Part shown: positions 63,527-64,000 of the stretch, in pieces
How positions within the stretch are numbered: position 1 is the first letter of the stretch
How the letters are laid out: each line of letters opens with the position of its first letter
Source of the DNA: Haemophilus parainfluenzae
Lineage (GTDB): Bacteria; Pseudomonadota; Gammaproteobacteria; Enterobacterales; Pasteurellaceae
Length of the DNA stretch: 64,000 nt
Direction: 5' to 3'
NCBI RefSeq assembly: GCF_003252725.1
Contig: NZ_QEPO01000006.1
Coordinates: 62,001 to 126,000, forward strand
Program-made: the position numbers and the translations under genes
Notes under the pieces: model-generated
The model's database searches: none
Told to the model about the DNA's origin: nothing
Seen by the model: only the letters and a program-made list of their open reading frames with translations

Positions 63527-63880
63527 TTAAGCAATAAATTCAAAATAGGCATTAAGAAAGTGGATGAAGTCTGTTGTACCGCAGAAGGCGATACTTTCTT
63601 CATCATAATAATGGAAGTCGTCTTCTAAAATGTCATCTGTTTCAATCGCAAGATTATTGGCGCGAATCATCACTTCATCGGTATTGATAAAAAGCGTGTA
63701 TTCAGAACCAATCAGCGTGACTTCATCATTATTTTTAATCTGCTCACAGGCAGAAAGTGCGGTCAAAAACGCTTGAGGATTTGACCGCACTTCAGAATTA
63801 AACCAATTGGCTAGAGCAATGTGTTCCATCGAACATTTGGCATGCACATTGCCTAGATAATGGGTAAATTGAAAATCCAT
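63527..63880 (-). CDS. yacL: YacL family protein (UPF0231)
   Basis: 117 residues from MDFQFTHYL at 63880. The family pattern YTLFINTDEVMIRANNL near 60-78 and HYYDEESIAFCG near 92-103 identifies UPF0231 (YacL). Function unknown, acidic and soluble. The start lies one base after the erpA stop (TAA-C-ATG), so translation is coupled. Two uptake signals in opposite orientation lie inside (63755-63763 and 63784-63792), coding EVRS and LTALS parts of the protein. Confidence 0.92.
   Translation of the reverse strand: MDFQFTHYLGNVHAKCSMEHIALANWFNSEVRSNPQAFLTALSACEQIKNNDEVTLIGSEYTLFINTDEVMIRANNLAIETDDILEDDFHYYDEESIAFCGTTDFIHFLNAYFEFIA
63755..63792. repeat. Inverted pair of uptake signals inside yacL
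   Basis: AAGTGCGGTCAAA and TTTGACCGCACTT arms, 12 bases apart, form a 13-bp perfect hairpin within coding sequence. Elsewhere in the window such pairs serve as terminators. No T-run follows here. Confidence 0.85.
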
Positions 63881-63881
63881 G

Positions 63882-64000
63882 TTAGATGCTGAATGACGAA
63901 CCGCAGCCACAGGTGCTGGTTGCATTTGGATTGTTCACCACAAAACGAGAACCTTCCAATCCTTCAGTATAATCAACGGTGCCACCAATTAAGTATTGTA
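63882..64000 (-). CDS. erpA: Iron-sulfur cluster insertion protein ErpA, C-terminal fragment (cut by window edge)
   Basis: The last 39 codons read ...[15 protein letters not shown] and end [16 protein letters not shown] followed by TAA. The terminal [10 protein letters not shown] with two Cys is the A-type Fe-S carrier signature, and the [12 protein letters not shown] segment is that of ErpA. It inserts [Fe-S] clusters into essential enzymes. The N-terminal two-thirds lie beyond the window. It is translationally coupled to yacL. Confidence 0.93.
   Translation of the reverse strand, partial: QYLIGGTVDYTEGLEGSRFVVNNPNATSTCGCGSSFSI

Noticed and set aside
1-64000. Mobile elements, prophage, CRISPR or toxin-antitoxin
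   Set aside because: No transposase, integrase, direct-repeat array, cas gene or recognisable toxin pair was seen; repeated motifs are uptake signals.

Overview
The window is ordinary chromosome from a Pasteurellaceae bacterium of the Haemophilus/Aggregatibacter group. The evidence is at least 48 copies of the 9-base Haemophilus-type DNA uptake signal AAGTGCGGT (either strand, about one per 1.3 kb), AT-rich codon use, and Haemophilus-like neighbourhoods such as purU-hns, rluA-like/xthA/TIGR01619, ppc-purR and erpA-yacL-mrcB. I see no phage, insertion sequence, CRISPR array or rRNA.

Layout. 0-13 kb is housekeeping: the start of purU, hns, a lysine riboswitch with an NhaC-family transporter, cls, a pseudouridine synthase, xthA, a DUF695 protein, tRNA-Asn, uvrB, a DegP-type protease, aroG behind a TrpR-like operator, and the lysine exporter lysO. 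13-37 kb is a contiguous hydrogen-metabolism and nickel island: hypC-hypF (minus), then divergently hyfABCDEFGHIJ-hycI and a selenocysteine fdhF (an FHL-2 type formate hydrogenlyase), the nickel transporter nikKLMQO (minus), its MerR-type regulator nimR, and hypA, hypB-hypD-hypE. Every step from Ni2+ uptake through the Ni-Fe(CN)2CO cofactor and large-subunit processing to the enzyme is encoded here. 37-41.6 kb holds yciU, ppc, purR and a 26-residue YnhF-like membrane protein that is easily missed. 41.7-45.5 kb is a four-gene LPS/O-antigen glycan cluster.

45.5-61 kb is an envelope and metal-redox region: a lytic transglycosylase lipoprotein, a di-haem peroxidase, a Fur-box-preceded FecBCD-type ABC importer followed by a cupredoxin, an orphan ATP-grasp ligase, a lipoprotein, and (minus strand) an eight-gene FetM(FTR1)-FetP(P19)-DUF2318-ABC-TlpA-cytochrome c iron system like that of Campylobacter and some enterobacteria. 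61-64 kb is mrcB, yacL and the 3' end of erpA.

How it works together. The island would let the cell disproportionate formate to H2 and CO2 under anaerobiosis. An FNR/CRP-like site lies between hypC and hyfA, and a MerR-type 19-bp-spacer promoter controls nickel supply. The two iron systems plus the peroxidase and cupredoxin suggest a strategy for ferrous iron and periplasmic redox control. No gene in the window is clearly broken; the in-frame TGA in fdhF is a selenocysteine codon.
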